A stretch of DNA of 64,000 bases from NCBI RefSeq assembly GCF_001625085.1, contig NZ_BDAW01000035.1, forward strand, positions 29,006-93,005, given 5' to 3'. This DNA comes from Nocardia acidivorans NBRC 108247 (GTDB taxonomy: Bacteria; Actinomycetota; Actinomycetes; Mycobacteriales; Mycobacteriaceae). Of this stretch, positions 15,876 to 25,600 are shown piece by piece (the first letter of the stretch is position 1; each line of letters opens with the position of its first letter). The notes under the pieces were generated by a model. That model did no database searches and was not told the origin of the DNA. It was given only the letters and a program-made list of their open reading frames with translations. A program made the position numbers and the translations under genes.

Positions 15876-17100
15876 GCCGTCCGAGCGGGTCGAGGTCCTG
15901 CTGCGTCGGTTGACGCCGCAGGTCCTGGCCGCGGTGGTGCGGCGCTACGGGCATTTCGACACCGCCGAGGATGCGGTGCAGGAGGCGCTGTTGGCGGCGG
16001 CGACACAGTGGCCCGACGCGGGTGTGCCCGACAATCCGCAGGCGTGGTTGATCACCGTCGCGTCGCGGCGGCTCACCGATCTGCTGCGGGCCGAACAGGC
16101 TCGGCGCAAACGTGAGGATACGGTCGCCGGGTGGGTGCTGCCGCAGGACTGGATGACGCCACCGGCGGACCGTGCGCCCGCCGACGGCGATGACACCCTG
16201 GTGCTGTTGTTTCTGTGCTGCCATCCGTCGCTGCCGCCGCAGTCCCAGATCGCCTTGACGCTGCGCGCGGTGGGCGGACTCACCACGGCGGAGGTGGCGC
16301 GCGCATTCCTGGTCTCGGAATCGGCTATGGCACGGCGGATTTCGCGCGCCAAGACCACCATCAAGGAGAGCGGGCTGCCGTTCGCACCGCCCGCGCCCGG
16401 GGAACGCGCGGATCGGGTGGCGGCGGTGCTGCACGTGCTGTACCTGATCTTCACCGAGGGCTATGCGGCCACCGGTGGGCCGAGGCTGCATCGGGTGGAG
16501 CTCTCGTCCGAGGCGATTCGGTTGACGCGCATGGTGTTTCGATTGCGGCCGGGGGAGTCGGAGGTAGCGGGGCTGCTCGCGTTGATGCTGCTCACCGATG
16601 CTCGCCGACTCGCTCGGACCGCGCCCGATCAGAGCCTGATTCCGATGGCCGAACAGGATCGCGCGCTGTGGAATGCCGACCTGATCGCCGAAGGGGTCGA
16701 GTTGATCACCGCCGCGCTGCCGCGCGGACCGGTGGGGCCGTATCAGTTGCAGGCGGCGATCGCCGCGCTGCACGACGAGGCGCCCGATAACGAGTCCACC
16801 GATTGGGCGCAGATCGTCCTGCTGTACGAGCGATTGCTGGCGCTGGCGGACAATCCGGTGGTGGCGCTCAATCATGCGGTGGCGGTGGCCATGTCGCGGG
16901 GACCGCGCGAAGGGCTGGAGCTGCTCGGCAAGCTGGAGGCCGATGGCCGGCTGGCGCGGGACCATCGGCTGTACGCGGTGCGGGCGCATCTGCTGGAGAT
17001 GATCGGGGATCACGAATCCGCCCGCGCCGCCTTCGAATTCGCGGCCGCACTCACCACCAGCGTGCCGCAGCAGCGTTATCTGCGCGGGCGGGCCAGGTAG
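15850..17100 (+). CDS. ECF42-type RNA polymerase sigma factor
   Basis: A 416-aa sigma factor. Sigma region 2 (AAVVRRYGHFDTAEDAVQEALL) and region 4 (LTTAEVARAFLVSESAMARRISRAK) occupy the first half. A long C-terminal extension with TPR-like helices follows (EGYAATGG, LYERLLALADNPVVALNHAVAVA). This is the ECF42 plan, which has no classical anti-sigma partner and uses the extension for regulation. ATG at 15850 overlaps the YCII gene. The 3' end overlaps the convergent cyclase gene by 25 bases. Target promoters are unknown. Confidence 0.92.
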   Translation: MVRRNLASEPSERVEVLLRRLTPQVLAAVVRRYGHFDTAEDAVQEALLAAATQWPDAGVPDNPQAWLITVASRRLTDLLRAEQARRKREDTVAGWVLPQDWMTPPADRAPADGDDTLVLLFLCCHPSLPPQSQIALTLRAVGGLTTAEVARAFLVSESAMARRISRAKTTIKESGLPFAPPAPGERADRVAAVLHVLYLIFTEGYAATGGPRLHRVELSSEAIRLTRMVFRLRPGESEVAGLLALMLLTDARRLARTAPDQSLIPMAEQDRALWNADLIAEGVELITAALPRGPVGPYQLQAAIAALHDEAPDNESTDWAQIVLLYERLLALADNPVVALNHAVAVAMSRGPREGLELLGKLEADGRLARDHRLYAVRAHLLEMIGDHESARAAFEFAAALTTSVPQQRYLRGRAR

Positions 17101-18641
17101 GTCGGCTTGAGGCGACCGCGCAGGATCACCGATTCGCCCGTGTCCCAATACTTCTGCTCGGCGCGGTCGGCGGCTTCGACGGTGCTCGCGGAGGTCAGGA
17201 CGCGATTCTCCTCGGCTTTGGCGAGTTCGCAGAGGCGGGCGGCCTCATTGACCGCATCGCCGATCACCGTGAATTCGTAGCGGCGGTGCGCGCCGACGTT
17301 TCCGGCGACCACGCGACCCGCGGCGACGCCGATACCGGCGTCGAATTCGGTGGTGGCGCTGGACAATCGGGCGCGGATGGCGCGCGTCGCGGCCAAGGCC
17401 GAGCCCGCCGGATCGACCAGCGGAGCGGGGGTGCCGAAGACCGCCAGCGCGGCATCGCCCTCGAATTTGTTGACCAGGCCGCCGTAGCGCTCGACCTCGT
17501 CCACGACAATGGCGAAGAAATCGTTCAGGATGGTGACGATCTCGTGAGCCGGGCGGCTCGCGGCCATGGTGGTGGAGCCGATGATGTCGACGAAGATCGC
17601 CGCGGCGAAGCATTCCTCGCCGCCGAGTTCCTGATTGCGTTCCAGAGCGGCGGCCGCGACATCGTGGCCGACATGGCGGCCGAACAGGTCGCGGATCTGT
17701 TCGCGTTCGCGCAGACCCTGCACCATGCGGTTGAAACCGCTTTGCAATTCACCCAATTCGGTGCCGTCGTAGACGGTGACGGCGACGTCCAGATCGCCGC
17801 CCTCGACCCGCCGGAGCGCATTGCGCACCCCTCGAATCGGCGCGACGGTGGCGGCGAGGGTCTGGGTCATGAGCACGCCGCCGAAGACCAGCGTGGCCCC
17901 GCCCAGGGAGAGTACGCAGACCGCGAGGCGCTCGGTGCTGATATCCATCCCGCTCAGGGCGAGTACGCCCACCACCATGAGCAGGGCGACCGGGGTGCCC
18001 GAACCGAGCATCCACACCAGCGCCGAACGCCCGAACACGCCGAGCCCGCGCGCCTTTCGCGAAGGGGCGGCGTCCAGCACCCGCGCGGTCACCACGCGCA
18101 GCGCGAACTGGGCGGCCAGATAGCTGTTGGCGCACACCACGATCGCGCTGAAGGCGATGCCGAGGACGAACTTGGGCACGAATACCGGGTCCGCCAACCC
18201 GTAGAGCGGGGTCAGGATCGCGATCCCGCCCGTCCACAGCAGGGCCTGTTGAACGACCAGTCGCCGCGGCACCGAGGCCGTGGCCCGGCGCTCCTTCGCA
18301 TCGGGCACATGATCGGGATCATTGGCCCAGCGCAGCGTCCGCACCCCCCAGACCGTCCCCCAGGTCATTCCGACGATCATGGCGAAGATCGCGTACAGCG
18401 GCGTCACCACGAAATTGAGCAGCACCAGCCGCCGCGTGAAAACCGAAGGTCCGGGCAGCACCACCCCGATCAGCACCATCGCCACCGCGATCCCGACCAG
18501 ATTCGCCGCGATCAGCGGCACGGTGAGCAGCACCTGCACCCGAACCCGGCGCGATATCGCGCCCTCGTCGGCGGGTCCGAGCAGCCGCGACCCCCAGGGC
18601 GCCGTCCCCAACGCCCCCGCAGCCCGCTCGCCCTCCGCCAT
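17076..18641 (-). CDS. Membrane-bound class III adenylate/guanylate cyclase with HAMP domain
   Basis: A 521-aa membrane cyclase. About six helices fill residues 30-280, then a HAMP linker (VAPIRGVRNALRRVEGGDLDV), then a class III catalytic domain. Metal-binding aspartates lie in FVDIIGST and in the FEGDAALAVFG segment. The transition-state asparagine is in AVNEAARL. The layout matches the mycobacterial Rv1318c-Rv1320c/Rv3645 group, which make cAMP. Membrane signals probably act through HAMP. It converges on, and overlaps, the ECF42 gene; a functional link is not implied. Confidence 0.9.
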   Translation of the reverse strand: MAEGERAAGALGTAPWGSRLLGPADEGAISRRVRVQVLLTVPLIAANLVGIAVAMVLIGVVLPGPSVFTRRLVLLNFVVTPLYAIFAMIVGMTWGTVWGVRTLRWANDPDHVPDAKERRATASVPRRLVVQQALLWTGGIAILTPLYGLADPVFVPKFVLGIAFSAIVVCANSYLAAQFALRVVTARVLDAAPSRKARGLGVFGRSALVWMLGSGTPVALLMVVGVLALSGMDISTERLAVCVLSLGGATLVFGGVLMTQTLAATVAPIRGVRNALRRVEGGDLDVAVTVYDGTELGELQSGFNRMVQGLREREQIRDLFGRHVGHDVAAAALERNQELGGEECFAAAIFVDIIGSTTMAASRPAHEIVTILNDFFAIVVDEVERYGGLVNKFEGDAALAVFGTPAPLVDPAGSALAATRAIRARLSSATTEFDAGIGVAAGRVVAGNVGAHRRYEFTVIGDAVNEAARLCELAKAEENRVLTSASTVEAADRAEQKYWDTGESVILRGRLKPTYLARPRR

Positions 18642-18666
18642 TCGTGCAGCTTAAGCCACGCCGGTG

Positions 18667-19317
18667 TCAGTCCTGCGGCTCATGCCGCGTCCACGATTCA
18701 CCGGCCCCGGAACGCGTGCTCTGCCATCCGGATTCGAGATTCAGCACATCCATCAGGGTCGGATCGTCCTCGATGGCGTGCGCCAGATGCCCGATCCGGC
18801 CCTCGGATCCCGCGGCGGTGGACCCGATCAACTGCCACCATTCGTCCTCGTCATGGGTGACCAGCAGTACCGGTTCCCGCTGCTCGAAAACCTCAACCGT
18901 CGCAATGCATTTGGTCCCCACCAGCCAATGCCGCATCCACCACGCCCGCGGATCCCGCTGCATGAGCTGATCCACCACCCACCATACGAACGGCAGATCC
19001 TCATGCGCCCGCGCCTGCTCCGCCGTCAAATGCGGCCCACCCTGCGGCACCTCCGCGAAACGCTCATCCACCAGCGAATACGCATAGGAATCCGCCCGAT
19101 CGAACACCACCGCGTGAAAGGTCCCACCCTCGGGATGCCCCGCGCCGATCCCCACGGTCACCCGTCCGACATGCGGATCGGCCCCGGTAGTCCATCCGAT
19201 CGCGTAGGAAGCCATCTCCGCCCGCTCACCGAAGAATTCCCCGAACGCCCGCCGCGCCACTCCACCCCCTTCCACCGGCTCCTCGACCAACCGTCCAACC
19301 TCGACCCGCGCATTCAT
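18667..19317 (-). CDS. Hypothetical protein, 216 aa
   Basis: A soluble, acidic, tryptophan-rich protein I do not recognise. It has no signal peptide or membrane helix. Features include an invariant-looking WWVVDQLMQRDPRAWWMRHW centre and an acidic THDEDEWWQLIG segment. Codon use and GC match neighbouring genes, and the frame is clean from ATG to stop, so it is very probably real. It lies 25 bases downstream of the cyclase start on the same strand. Confidence 0.65.
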   Translation of the reverse strand: MNARVEVGRLVEEPVEGGGVARRAFGEFFGERAEMASYAIGWTTGADPHVGRVTVGIGAGHPEGGTFHAVVFDRADSYAYSLVDERFAEVPQGGPHLTAEQARAHEDLPFVWWVVDQLMQRDPRAWWMRHWLVGTKCIATVEVFEQREPVLLVTHDEDEWWQLIGSTAAGSEGRIGHLAHAIEDDPTLMDVLNLESGWQSTRSGAGESWTRHEPQD

Positions 19318-19428
19318 CCCGCGACCCTAACCCCACCCCCCGACACCGGCTTCCCGCCAACGCGCATGCCCCTCTCGACATTCGCCGGCGCCATGACATG
19401 CACATCGCCGAGAGCGGATCGGGTGCGC

Positions 19429-20214
19429 TCAGGTGGCGGTGCGGTAGCGGCCGGGGGTGGTGCCGAGGATGGTGGTGAAGGCGGCGATGAAGCCGCTGGG
19501 GTTGGACCAGCCGCAGGCGTGGGCGATGTGGGTGGTGTCGTGGCCTTCGGCGAGCAGGATCAGGGCCCGGTGGATGCGGAGTTGAGTGCGCCATTCGTAG
19601 AAGGTCATACCGAGTTCGTTGTGGAAGAGGCGGCTCAGGGTGCGAGGGCTGGCGCCGATGCGGCGTCCCAGGACGGCGAGAGGGGTGGTGTCGCCGGGGT
19701 TTTCGTGAAGGATGCGGGCGATGGCCTGTAGGCGGTCGTCGCGGGGTTCGGGTATTTGCAGGGGTTGTTCGGGGGCGCGGTGGAGTTCGTCGACCAGGAC
19801 GCGACGCAGGCGGGTGCGGGCGGCGCGCCCGGGGGCGGCCGGGGTGTTGTTGTCCGGTCCGGTGAGGGTCAGCAGGATTTCGCGTGCCAGCGGCGAGACC
19901 AGGAACACGGCGGGATGCCCGGGGACCAGTCGCGCCAGGGTCGCCGGGAGGAACTCGATGCGCATATCGGTGTTGCTGTGTGCGCGGTGATAGTGCGTGA
20001 ATCCCGCGGGCGTCCAAGCGATTCGATTGGTGGGGACGATCGAGGTGCCCGTTTCGGTGTGCACCGAGAGTACGCCGCTGGCCGCGTAGACCAGATGCCC
20101 GCGCGGATGCGAGTGCACCGAGCTCGTGCCGCCGGAGGGCCACAGATGGGCTCCGCCGGAGGGCCACAGGCGCGATACGGGTCCGGGTGCGGCGGGTTGG
20201 CGGCCGATGGGCAT
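19429..20214 (-). CDS. AraC-family regulator with N-terminal cupin
   Basis: A 261-aa regulator. An N-terminal AraC-type cupin (HSHPRGHLVYAASGVL, WTPAGFTHYH) binds a small ligand. The C-terminal DNA-binding part holds the two helix-turn-helices (LAVLGRRIGASPRTLSRLFHNEL and HIAHACGWSNPSGFIAAFTTILGTTPGRYR). ATG at 20214 is divergent from an oxidoreductase gene with 54 bases between, so that gene is the likely target. The first 20 codons contain a duplicated LWPSGG unit produced by a short direct DNA repeat. Confidence 0.9.
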   Translation of the reverse strand: MPIGRQPAAPGPVSRLWPSGGAHLWPSGGTSSVHSHPRGHLVYAASGVLSVHTETGTSIVPTNRIAWTPAGFTHYHRAHSNTDMRIEFLPATLARLVPGHPAVFLVSPLAREILLTLTGPDNNTPAAPGRAARTRLRRVLVDELHRAPEQPLQIPEPRDDRLQAIARILHENPGDTTPLAVLGRRIGASPRTLSRLFHNELGMTFYEWRTQLRIHRALILLAEGHDTTHIAHACGWSNPSGFIAAFTTILGTTPGRYRTAT

Positions 20215-20268
20215 GGGATGGCATTGTATCGGTGGCCCGCCATCGCGTCCTCCGGCGAGAGTGAACGC

Positions 20269-21267
20269 ATGACCGAGAACATCACGACCATGCGAGCGGC
20301 AGTCTGCGTCGGAGCGGGCGGCCCCGAGATGCTGGAGATCCGCGAAGTGCCCGTGCCCGCCGTCCGGGAGGGCTGGAGTCTGGTGAAAGTCCGTGGCGCG
20401 GGCTTGAATCGGTCCGAGTTGCGCACGCGGCGGGGACATTCGCCCAGCGTCCGGTTCCCGCGGGTGCTCGGAATCGAATGTGTGGGAACCCTGGCCATCT
20501 CGACACATTCGACGCTGCGGGACGGCGCGAGGGTCGCCGCGGTGATGGGCGAGATGGGCCGGGATTTCGACGGCGGTTACGCCGAGTACGCCCTGCTGCC
20601 GAACGACCTGCTGATGCCGATCGAGACGACCCTGCCCTGGGAGGTCCTCGCCGCCCTCCCGGAAACCTACCTGACCGCCCAGGGTGCCTTGGACATGCTG
20701 GGCATCACCCCGGATCACCAGGGCCGCTTACTGATTCGAGGCGGCACGGCATCGGTGGGCCTGGCCGCCGCCTCGATCGCGGCGGGCTACGGATTCGACA
20801 CCGCCGCCACCACCCGCCGGCCCGCCAAGGCCGACACCTTGACCAAGGCGGGCGTGGACCACGTCCTCCTCGATCACGGCGAGCCACTGGCCGACAGCCT
20901 GCACGACCTCTGGCCCGAAGGCCCGGACTACATCCTGGATCTGATCGGCACCGCCACCCTGGTCGACTCGCTCCGCCTGGTCCGCCGCGGCGGGACCGTG
21001 TGCATGTCGGGCTCACTCAGCGGCTGGCTGATCCCGGATTTCGAACCCATCGCGCAGATTCCCTCCGGGACCAAGCTCACCGCCTTCCACAGCGACAACT
21101 ACAAGGGCAGCGCCGGCGCACCGCTGTTGCAACGGGTCGTCCACCAGATCGAGGCGGGCCGCTACCGCCCCAATATCGACCGCGTCTTCACCCTGGACGA
21201 TATCGCCGCCGCGCACACCTATATGGAGAACAATGAAGCGACAGGCAAACTCGTTGTCCTGCCTTAA
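20269..21267 (+). CDS. Zinc-free MDR-family NADPH:quinone oxidoreductase-like protein
   Basis: A 332-aa medium-chain dehydrogenase. The nucleotide-binding motif GGTASVGLAAASIA lies near residue 165. The zinc-ligand cysteines of alcohol dehydrogenases are absent, so it belongs with quinone/enoyl reductases. The N-terminal segment VPVPAVREGWSLVKVRGAGLNRSEL is typical. It should reduce an unsaturated carbonyl or quinone with NADPH. It is probably controlled by the divergent AraC regulator 54 bases away. Substrate unknown. Confidence 0.88.
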   Translation: MTENITTMRAAVCVGAGGPEMLEIREVPVPAVREGWSLVKVRGAGLNRSELRTRRGHSPSVRFPRVLGIECVGTLAISTHSTLRDGARVAAVMGEMGRDFDGGYAEYALLPNDLLMPIETTLPWEVLAALPETYLTAQGALDMLGITPDHQGRLLIRGGTASVGLAAASIAAGYGFDTAATTRRPAKADTLTKAGVDHVLLDHGEPLADSLHDLWPEGPDYILDLIGTATLVDSLRLVRRGGTVCMSGSLSGWLIPDFEPIAQIPSGTKLTAFHSDNYKGSAGAPLLQRVVHQIEAGRYRPNIDRVFTLDDIAAAHTYMENNEATGKLVVLP

Positions 21268-21387
21268 TTCTCGCCGTCCAACCGATGCAGTCGAAGGATA
21301 TTGCCGACACCGAATACTCTCAGCCCCAACCGCTCCGACCATGATTGATATGAGGCGACCGCCGCGGGCGCGACCAATTCCGGAGCG

Positions 21388-21963
21388 GTGACCCGATACC
21401 CCCTGCATTCCGGGCCGGCGGTGGGGGAGCGGGTCGCTCTCGGGATATCCGGTGTGGTGGCCTCGGTATTGGCGTTGTGCTCGATGCTGTTGGTAATGGC
21501 CAACATTCAAGGCGCCACCGCGCCCTTCGCATCGCTGTTGCCGATGCTGATGGGCGATTCGGACGACGCGCGATTGGACGAGACGCTCGATCAGGTCAGG
21601 CAGGGAATGGCCGATAACCACAGCGGTGGGGGCGTTCCCGCGCTCGATGTGATGGTCCGTGATTTCCAGGTGTACCACGAGGTGATGATGGTGCTGGCCC
21701 CCGTAATGGCCGTCGCCTTCCTCGCCCTCGCCGTCTACGCGTGGCGGCGATTCGCCCGGACCGCGCGCGAAGATCGGCGAACGCGGCGTGTATTCGCCGC
21801 ATTCGGTATCGCCGCGCTCTTGGTGACGGTGGCGGCACTCGTTGTCGCGGTGGCGAATACGACCACCGTCGTCGACCCCGCGCCCTCGCTGGCCGCTCTT
21901 TTCGATGGCGGCTGGTCATTCAGGAGTGTCAATGGTCGATTGCCGGGTACCGCACAAAGGTGA
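21388..21963 (+). CDS. Hypothetical membrane protein, 191 aa
   Basis: A protein with three hydrophobic segments: residues about 18-42, 98-118 and 135-157. A soluble, probably extracytoplasmic loop of about 55 residues lies between the first two. I do not recognise a family. The GTG start at 21388 has GGAG just upstream. Its TGA overlaps the GTG start of the acyl-CoA dehydrogenase gene, so the two are probably co-translated; a role in lipid metabolism would be only a guess. Confidence 0.6.
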   Translation: MTRYPLHSGPAVGERVALGISGVVASVLALCSMLLVMANIQGATAPFASLLPMLMGDSDDARLDETLDQVRQGMADNHSGGGVPALDVMVRDFQVYHEVMMVLAPVMAVAFLALAVYAWRRFARTAREDRRTRRVFAAFGIAALLVTVAALVVAVANTTTVVDPAPSLAALFDGGWSFRSVNGRLPGTAQR

Positions 21964-23341
21964 CCTTCGACCTGACTCCGACAGCGGCGCAGCACGATCT
22001 GGCCAAACGGACCCACGACTTCGCGCGGGACTGTGTGCGGCCCGTCGCCGCGCACTACGACCGGGCCCAGGAATTCCCATGGCCGGTCTTGGAAGAGGCC
22101 GCCGAACGGGGCTTCTACAGTCCGCTCTTCTACCGCGACCTCATCGGCGACCCGACCGGCCTGTCGCTGCCGATGTTCATGGAGGAGTTGTTCTGGGGCT
22201 GCGCGGGCATCGGATTGGCGATTGTGATGCCCGCGCTGGCCCTGTCCGCCATCGGCCAGGCCGCCACACCCGAGCAGATGTTGCGGTGGGCGCCCGAATG
22301 CTTCGGCACCCCGGGGGATTTGAAGCTCGCCGCGCTCGCGATATCGGAACCGGAGGGCGGTAGCGATGTGCGCAATCTGCGGACGCGCGCGGTCCGCGAC
22401 GGCACCGACTGGATTATCGACGGCCACAAGATGTGGATCGGCAATGGCGGAATCGCCAATGTGCACATTGTGAACGCGGTCGTCGACGAGGAACTCGGGC
22501 ACCGCGGCCAGGCCCTGTTCGTAGTCCCCGGCGGCACCCCCGGCCTGGAATTGGTGCGCAAACTCGACAAACTCGGTTGCCGTGCTTCGCATACCGCGGA
22601 ATTGACGTTCGACGGCGTCCGCATCCCCGCCGAGAATCTCCTGGGCGGCACGGAGAAACTCGAGCACGCCCTGGCCGAACGCCGCGCCGCCGCCCGGACC
22701 AATGGCCGCTCGGGTTCGGTCACCCTCGGCACGTTCGAACAAACCCGGCCCATGGTCGCCGCCCAAGCCCTCGGAATAGCCAGAGCCGCACTGGAATACA
22801 TGACCTCCTACGCGAATCACCGAGAGGCCTTCGGCGCTCCCATCATCGACAATCAGGGCATAGCCTTCCCGATCGCCGATCTCGCCACCCGAATAGACGC
22901 CGCCCGCCTGCTCACCTGGCGCGCGTCCTGGATGGCGGCCCAGGGCGTGCGCTTCGAGCGCGGCGAAGGCTCCATGGCCAAACTCGCCGCGACCGAAACC
23001 GCCGTGCACACCACCGAACGCGCCATTCAAACCCTGGGCGGCTGGGGCTACATCACCGACCATCCGGTCGAAAAGTGGTACCGAGATGCCAAGCTGTACA
23101 CCATCTTCGAAGGCACCAGTGAAATCCAGCGCATAGTGATCGCGCACGCCTCGGCGCGGCCGAGGGGCGCCCACCCCTGCACGTGGACCTCACCCCCACC
23201 GGCGGGCCCCTCAACAAATGGTTCGGCCGCGGCACCCCGCCCCGCACCAAGGCCGCCGCCGCCGCCCTGGACCTCCGCGACCGAGTCCCCGCCCCGATCA
23301 CCAAGGCCGCCTTGAAGTTCCTGCGCCCGCCCCGCCGCTGA
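21960..23341 (+). CDS. Acyl-CoA dehydrogenase with frameshift near the 3' end
   Basis: The core is a full acyl-CoA dehydrogenase: AISEPEGGSDVRNL contacts FAD, QTLGGWGY and the catalytic Glu in YTIFEGTSEIQRI are present. It oxidises an acyl-CoA at the alpha-beta position. After QRIVIAHA the frame runs into a proline-rich, non-family tail ending at 23315. The expected tail, starting PLHVDLTPTGGPLNKWFGRG, continues in another frame to TGA at 23341. One missing base near 23157-23161, in a GC-rich stretch, explains this. It may be a sequencing error or a real frameshift. GTG at 21960 overlaps the previous stop. Confidence 0.85.
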
Positions 23342-23480
23342 GACCGGACCCGCCGTACATCCTCGGTGGGGTGTCGGAATCTCAGGGGCGGGCACGTTCG
23401 GCGGGAGGGATGACGCCAGCGCGCACGGACACCCGCCGGAGAGTTTTCTCCAGCGGGTGTGTACGGCGAACCGGGGTTGA

Positions 23481-23876
23481 TCAGTCGCAGACCTTGACCG
23501 CGTCGGCCATATTGTCGACATTGGCGGGCAGGGTGCCGCGCTGGTTGTCGGCGACCGAGGCCAGCAGCTGCCAGCGCTGACCGGTCCAGTTGTAGATGCC
23601 CACGGTGCGGCCGGTGCGGTTCCAGTAGGAGGTCAGGCGGTCGCCGACGCCGCCGTTGCCGATATCGTGCAGTACGCAACTCGAGTCGACCTGCACGATC
23701 ATGCTGCCCGAGCCCTTGGCTCCGTCGTATCCGCAGAAGGTGCCGCCGGGGCAGTCGTACCCCGGTGCGGCGGAGGCGGGGGCGGCCAGGACTGCACCGG
23801 CGCCCGCGCCGAGGGTCAGGAAGGTGGCGGCCAGCGGAATCATGCGACGGGTGACGGCCCGGTTGATGTTCTTCAT
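23481..23876 (-). CDS. Secreted peptidase-inhibitor I36-like protein
   Basis: A 131-aa exported protein. A basic N-terminus and hydrophobic core end in an AXA-type site (PASAAPG) near residue 37. The mature part is small and cysteine-containing, with CPGGTFCGYDG at the start, matching the actinobacterial peptidase inhibitor I36/beta-gamma-crystallin-like family. Mature cysteines (four visible, the last just before the C-terminus) could form disulfides. Some members inhibit metalloproteases; many are untested. It is a single gene in a well-spaced region. Confidence 0.75.
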   Translation of the reverse strand: MKNINRAVTRRMIPLAATFLTLGAGAGAVLAAPASAAPGYDCPGGTFCGYDGAKGSGSMIVQVDSSCVLHDIGNGGVGDRLTSYWNRTGRTVGIYNWTGQRWQLLASVADNQRGTLPANVDNMADAVKVCD

Positions 23877-23975
23877 GATGAGTCCCTTTGATCGGTGTCC
23901 AACCTCGTGGACGGCTTGGCGCCAAGACTGGGCGGACTCACCAATGGCGCACCAACGACGGACTAATCGCCCAGC

Positions 23976-25469
23976 TCAGCGCCGCCCGATGAGGTCCACA
24001 TCGTCGACAAATGTGGTGATGTGGCCGTTTTCGACCAGATACACCCCGCGGGTGATGAGGGCGTTGCCGTAGGAGTCGTCGTCGTAGGTGAGGCGCACCA
24101 GGTGCTGGAACACCAGCGCCTGGCGATCATCGAGGTCGTACGGGACGGCGGTCAGACAGGTTCGCCGCGGTGTCGCCACCCACAGGCGAGGACTGCCGAG
24201 TGCGTTGTGCGCGTCCAGCATCGCGTGCGGATCGAGTACCTTCTCGGCCGAGAAGTCATGACCGGAGCAGGTCGCCACGGCCAAGCCGTAGAGTTCTTCG
24301 ACCTCCCAGTCGTAGCGGTGCAGCCCGGTCAGCCGCGCGATCGCCGCGGGCAGCATGAACTCGCTCTCGGGCGCGGTCTCGTCATAACTCCGGATCGTGT
24401 AACCCGCGCCGTTGTCACCGGTCAGCACGATAATCGGGGCGTTGCCGGATGCGCTGGGCCAGTGCGGAATTCGATTGCGATACGGCCAATCCGCGGGTTG
24501 CAGCAGCGGAAACGGATCGAAGGGCAGCCGCACCTCGATGGGATCGGTCGCCGGACCGTTCGCATCCTCGGCCACGGTCGCGGCGTAGTCGATTTCGATC
24601 AGCATCGGCGGCGTGCCGTCGAAGCGATGGTGCAGAAGCCGCTGCTGCGAATCGATCTCCAGTATCGAATAGTCGAGGGTGACCCGATTTTCGGTCAGCT
24701 CCCGCGCCAGTGCGGGCCGCTGCGCCTGCACCCGCCGGAAGTCCGGATCGGCATCGATCATGGCCCGCGCGTAGGCCGTACTGCCGCGATCCACCATCCG
24801 CCCGTCGACCTCGGTGCTCGCGGCCGGAATCCGTTCCAGCCCAGCGAGATTCACGAACACATCCAGTACGACCAGCAGGTCGTCTCCGCTCACCCCGAGG
24901 AAATGCACCGTATGATCGCGCACCGGCCACTGCTCGTCGCCGCCGATGAGGATCTCCACCCCCTGTTGTTCGAGCACCCGCGAGCCGTAGAACATGGCGA
25001 GCGCATGATCGCGCGTGCGGCTCTCCCGATCCGCTGCCTCGACCGCCCGCGCGCGTTCGATGATCTCGCACGCGGTGTCCGCATCGAGGTCGCCCGATTC
25101 CGCGGCGAATTCCCCGAATCCGAGGCCGCGCGGATCGAGTTGCTCCCCGGTGTCCTCCACCCACGCCTGCGCGGTCAACTCGAATGGCAGTGCGACCCCG
25201 AAGATCTCACGAAACCCGCGTACCGCCATGTTCGCGAAGGACTCGTAGTCGGTGAACAGCGCGGGCCACGGCAGGCGGCGACTGGGCAGCATGTCCCGGC
25301 CGGGTGCGAACAGCGCCCACTCCAGCCCGCCGCCGTCCCGCGTGAAGCGCACGGTGCGACCCTGGCCGGGCGACAACATGATTCGGCCCCCGAGCGGCAG
25401 GGTGAACAAACGCCAGGTCAGCAGCTCGGCATAGGACTCCCACAGGTCCGCCGCCGTCTCGGGTGTCAT
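23976..25469 (-). CDS. Hypothetical protein, about 497 aa
   Basis: A large soluble acidic protein I cannot assign. There is no signal peptide, membrane segment or nucleotide motif. Segments such as FREIFGVALPFELTAQAW and YDWEVEELYGLAVATCSGHDFSAEK recall the many actinobacterial proteins of unknown function. The frame is uninterrupted with normal third-position GC. ATG at 25469 has a purine-rich leader (GGAACGAG); an upstream ATG at 25538 would add 23 residues that look non-conserved. It lies alone between the I36-like gene and the mannosidase gene. Confidence 0.6.
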   Translation of the reverse strand: MTPETAADLWESYAELLTWRLFTLPLGGRIMLSPGQGRTVRFTRDGGGLEWALFAPGRDMLPSRRLPWPALFTDYESFANMAVRGFREIFGVALPFELTAQAWVEDTGEQLDPRGLGFGEFAAESGDLDADTACEIIERARAVEAADRESRTRDHALAMFYGSRVLEQQGVEILIGGDEQWPVRDHTVHFLGVSGDDLLVVLDVFVNLAGLERIPAASTEVDGRMVDRGSTAYARAMIDADPDFRRVQAQRPALARELTENRVTLDYSILEIDSQQRLLHHRFDGTPPMLIEIDYAATVAEDANGPATDPIEVRLPFDPFPLLQPADWPYRNRIPHWPSASGNAPIIVLTGDNGAGYTIRSYDETAPESEFMLPAAIARLTGLHRYDWEVEELYGLAVATCSGHDFSAEKVLDPHAMLDAHNALGSPRLWVATPRRTCLTAVPYDLDDRQALVFQHLVRLTYDDDSYGNALITRGVYLVENGHITTFVDDVDLIGRR

Positions 25470-25600
25470 CTCGTTCCGCGGCTCCTGTTCGCGCCGCCAA
25501 AAATTTCCCAGCCCCACCCGAAACTCCATCCGATACACGACAACCGACGCAACCTAGCACTTGTTCGGCGTTTCGGGACGGATTGGCACGGGCCGGACCC

